Source: JBNLBT01 sp050303435 (GTDB lineage: Bacteria > Pseudomonadota > Gammaproteobacteria > Xanthomonadales > Marinicellaceae). From it: a stretch of DNA of 5,347 nucleotides. The DNA is taken from positions 1-5,347 of the forward strand of contig JBNLBT010000155.1 in the NCBI GenBank assembly GCA_050303435.1. The letters are read 5' to 3'. Under the pieces are notes generated by a model. The model was given only the letters and a program-made list of their open reading frames with translations, had not been told where the DNA came from and made no database searches. The position numbers and the translations under genes were made by a program. Shown in pieces: positions 4,591 through 5,347 of the stretch (positions are counted from its first letter, which is position 1; the number at the start of each line of letters is the position of its first letter).

Positions 4591-4639
4591 TGAATCCCGG
4601 CGGGCCTCACACCCTCTCTCCTCGGTCAGCCGGGATTCA
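4591..4639. repeat. Perfect 11-base inverted repeat after the secreted protein gene
   Basis: TGAATCCCGGC (4591-4601) is the exact reverse complement of GCCGGGATTCA (4629-4639), with 27 bases between. It begins 18 bases after the stop codon and ends five bases before the terminator's A run. It could fold as a long-looped hairpin in the mRNA 3' end, or be a protein site or remnant of a mobile element. No target duplication or second copy is visible. Confidence 0.55.
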
Positions 4640-4644
4640 AACGT

Positions 4645-4673
4645 AAAAAAAAGGCCCTCGCGGCCTTTTTTTT
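4645..4673. terminator. Bidirectional rho-independent terminator
   Basis: Eight A, GGCC, a five-base loop, GGCC and eight T form a symmetrical hairpin (4645-4673). The A and T runs extend the stem and give a T tail in each direction. It separates the secreted protein gene (stop at 4572) from the converging acetyltransferase gene (stop at 4698), serving both. Confidence 0.88.
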
Positions 4674-4697
4674 ATGTCCATCACAGACTCCGATCAA

Positions 4698-5120
4698 TCA
4701 AATCCTTCGCTGCATCAGCCCCTGTGCAGGGTCGACGGATTCGAATCCATAGCGTGCATACAAATCCGCAGCGGTTGTGGTGGCCAGCAGAAAACGGCGC
4801 ACGCCTTGCAGATCCGGGTGCAGCAACACGGCCTGCAGCAACACATGCGCCAGACCGCGGCCCCGGTGAGATGGCAGTATGAACACATCCGCCAGATAGG
4901 CAAAGGTCGCCCGATCACTGATCACACGGGCAAAACCACACAGCGCGTCCGCGCTGTCCAGCAGCACAAATGGCACGGAGTTCAGAAACGCGCGCTCAAG
5001 ACGCTCGCGTGAAATACCCCGGGCCCAGTCGGTCTGTGTCAGGCAGTCGTGTATGCGGGCTAAATCCAGATCCGCGGGTTCGCTGCTGACGTGGTATTGG
5101 GTTTCTGTGGTGTTGCGCAT
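4698..5120 (-). CDS. GNAT-family N-acetyltransferase
   Basis: The 140-residue protein is a complete single-domain GNAT enzyme, which would move an acetyl group from acetyl-CoA to an amine; the substrate cannot be told. It shows a helix with G-I-S-R-E-R (35-40), the strand pair G-F-A-R-V-I-S-D-R-A-T-F-A-Y-L-A-D-V-F (62-80), and the acetyl-CoA loop H-R-G-R-G-L (85-90), matching the R/Q-x-x-G-x-G/A rule. The closing A-A-D-L-Y-A-R-Y-G-F (117-126) is typical, with Y121 placed where many members have the catalytic tyrosine. The G-F-A-R-V-I-S-D / L-A-D-V-F / H-R-G-R-G form is a common proteobacterial subfamily. The start at 5120 is the first ATG of the frame and lies 12 bases after the cytochrome gene's stop, without a clear ribosome binding site, so coupling is likely. 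The terminator at 4645-4673 ends the unit. Confidence 0.93.
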   Translation of the reverse strand: MRNTTETQYHVSSEPADLDLARIHDCLTQTDWARGISRERLERAFLNSVPFVLLDSADALCGFARVISDRATFAYLADVFILPSHRGRGLAHVLLQAVLLHPDLQGVRRFLLATTTAADLYARYGFESVDPAQGLMQRRI

Positions 5121-5132
5121 GCGATTTTCGCG

Positions 5133-5347
5133 TCAGGACCGCTTGCCCGGCAACATGCGCTTCAGGGTGTTGTCCTTAAGCACATAATGATGCAGCAAAC
5201 CGGCCAGCGCGTGCGCGCCCAACAGGAAATAACCCGCTTTGCCGACCCATTCGTGAACCTCTTCCACAGTTTCCGCGGTGTCGTGGTCCGGCCCAGTCAA
5301 CGGCGGCAGTTCGATACCAAAAAATGGAATCGCGTCGCCTTCCGCGC
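5133..5347 (-). CDS. Cytochrome b561-type membrane protein, C-terminal part
   Basis: The gene is cut by the window edge; 71 codons and the TGA (5133-5135) are present. The readable end includes F-F-G-I-E-L-P-P-L, then V-H-E-W-V-G-K-A-G-Y-F-L-L-G-A-H-A-L-A-G-L, then H-H-Y-V-L-K-D-N-T-L-K-R-M-L-P-G. This matches bacterial cytochrome b561 (CybB/YodB type), a four-helix inner-membrane di-haem protein. In that family the loop before the last helix starts with H-E and the last helix carries a haem-binding histidine in an H-A-L-x-x-L-x-H-H pattern, ending in a basic R-M-L-P tail. Both are seen. It would shuttle electrons at the membrane; its partner is unknown. It is the first visible gene of a minus-strand unit, with the acetyltransferase 12 bases downstream. 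Confidence 0.88.
   Translation of the reverse strand, partial: AEGDAIPFFGIELPPLTGPDHDTAETVEEVHEWVGKAGYFLLGAHALAGLLHHYVLKDNTLKRMLPGKRS

Noticed and set aside
4585..4625. AATCCCGGC-GGGC stretch resembling the 3' end of a tRNA, as an attachment site
   Set aside because: No tRNA body, anticodon arm or CCA end can be folded around it, and no integrase or duplicate is present.

Overview
The window looks like a chromosomal segment of a gammaproteobacterium, most likely from the Xanthomonadales/Lysobacterales group. The main reasons are the tail of an SPFH protein followed at once by a small Arc-type ribbon-helix-helix protein, a pair I associate with that group, and a secreted protein opening with a G-S-W-Y / S-G-Q-G domain of a type I associate with the same bacteria. 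Coding regions are moderately GC-rich with ordinary proteobacterial codon use. There are no rRNA or tRNA genes, no insertion sequences, no CRISPR array and no phage genes.

Layout. (1) 1-314, plus strand: the last 40 codons of an SPFH/prohibitin-like membrane protein and, two bases later, a 62-residue ribbon-helix-helix protein. (2) 540-1837, minus strand: a stress/envelope cluster. It holds a periplasmic double-BON (OsmY-like) protein, a DUF1328 (YtjA-type) small membrane protein 20 bases downstream, and a hairpin terminator. A second DUF1328 paralogue with its own terminator follows. Both DUF1328 genes are too short to be found by length alone. (3) 1838-2123: a divergent promoter region with three GTGAAA motifs at exact 11-base spacing. 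(4) 2124-2576, plus strand: a 150-residue cytosolic protein, possibly lipocalin-like. (5) 2577-2955: a long non-coding stretch with an AT-rich promoter island carrying a two-copy direct repeat 41 bases apart. (6) 2956-4572, plus strand: a 538-residue secreted modular protein with one N-terminal domain and three copies of a second domain spaced exactly 132 residues apart and joined by Gly/Pro/Asn linkers. (7) 4645-4673: a two-way terminator shared with the minus-strand unit. (8) 4698-5347, minus strand: a cytochrome b561-type protein (C-terminal 71 codons only) followed by a GNAT acetyltransferase.

How the genes fit together. The BON/DUF1328 cluster resembles general-stress envelope genes, and its leaders carry regulatory-looking structure. 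The 538-residue protein is the least understood item: an exported repeat protein behind a structured AT-rich promoter. The SPFH/RHH and b561/GNAT units look like ordinary operons cut by the window edges. I found no complete new multi-gene system. The best leads are the three-domain secreted protein with its promoter repeats, and the duplicated DUF1328-terminator units.
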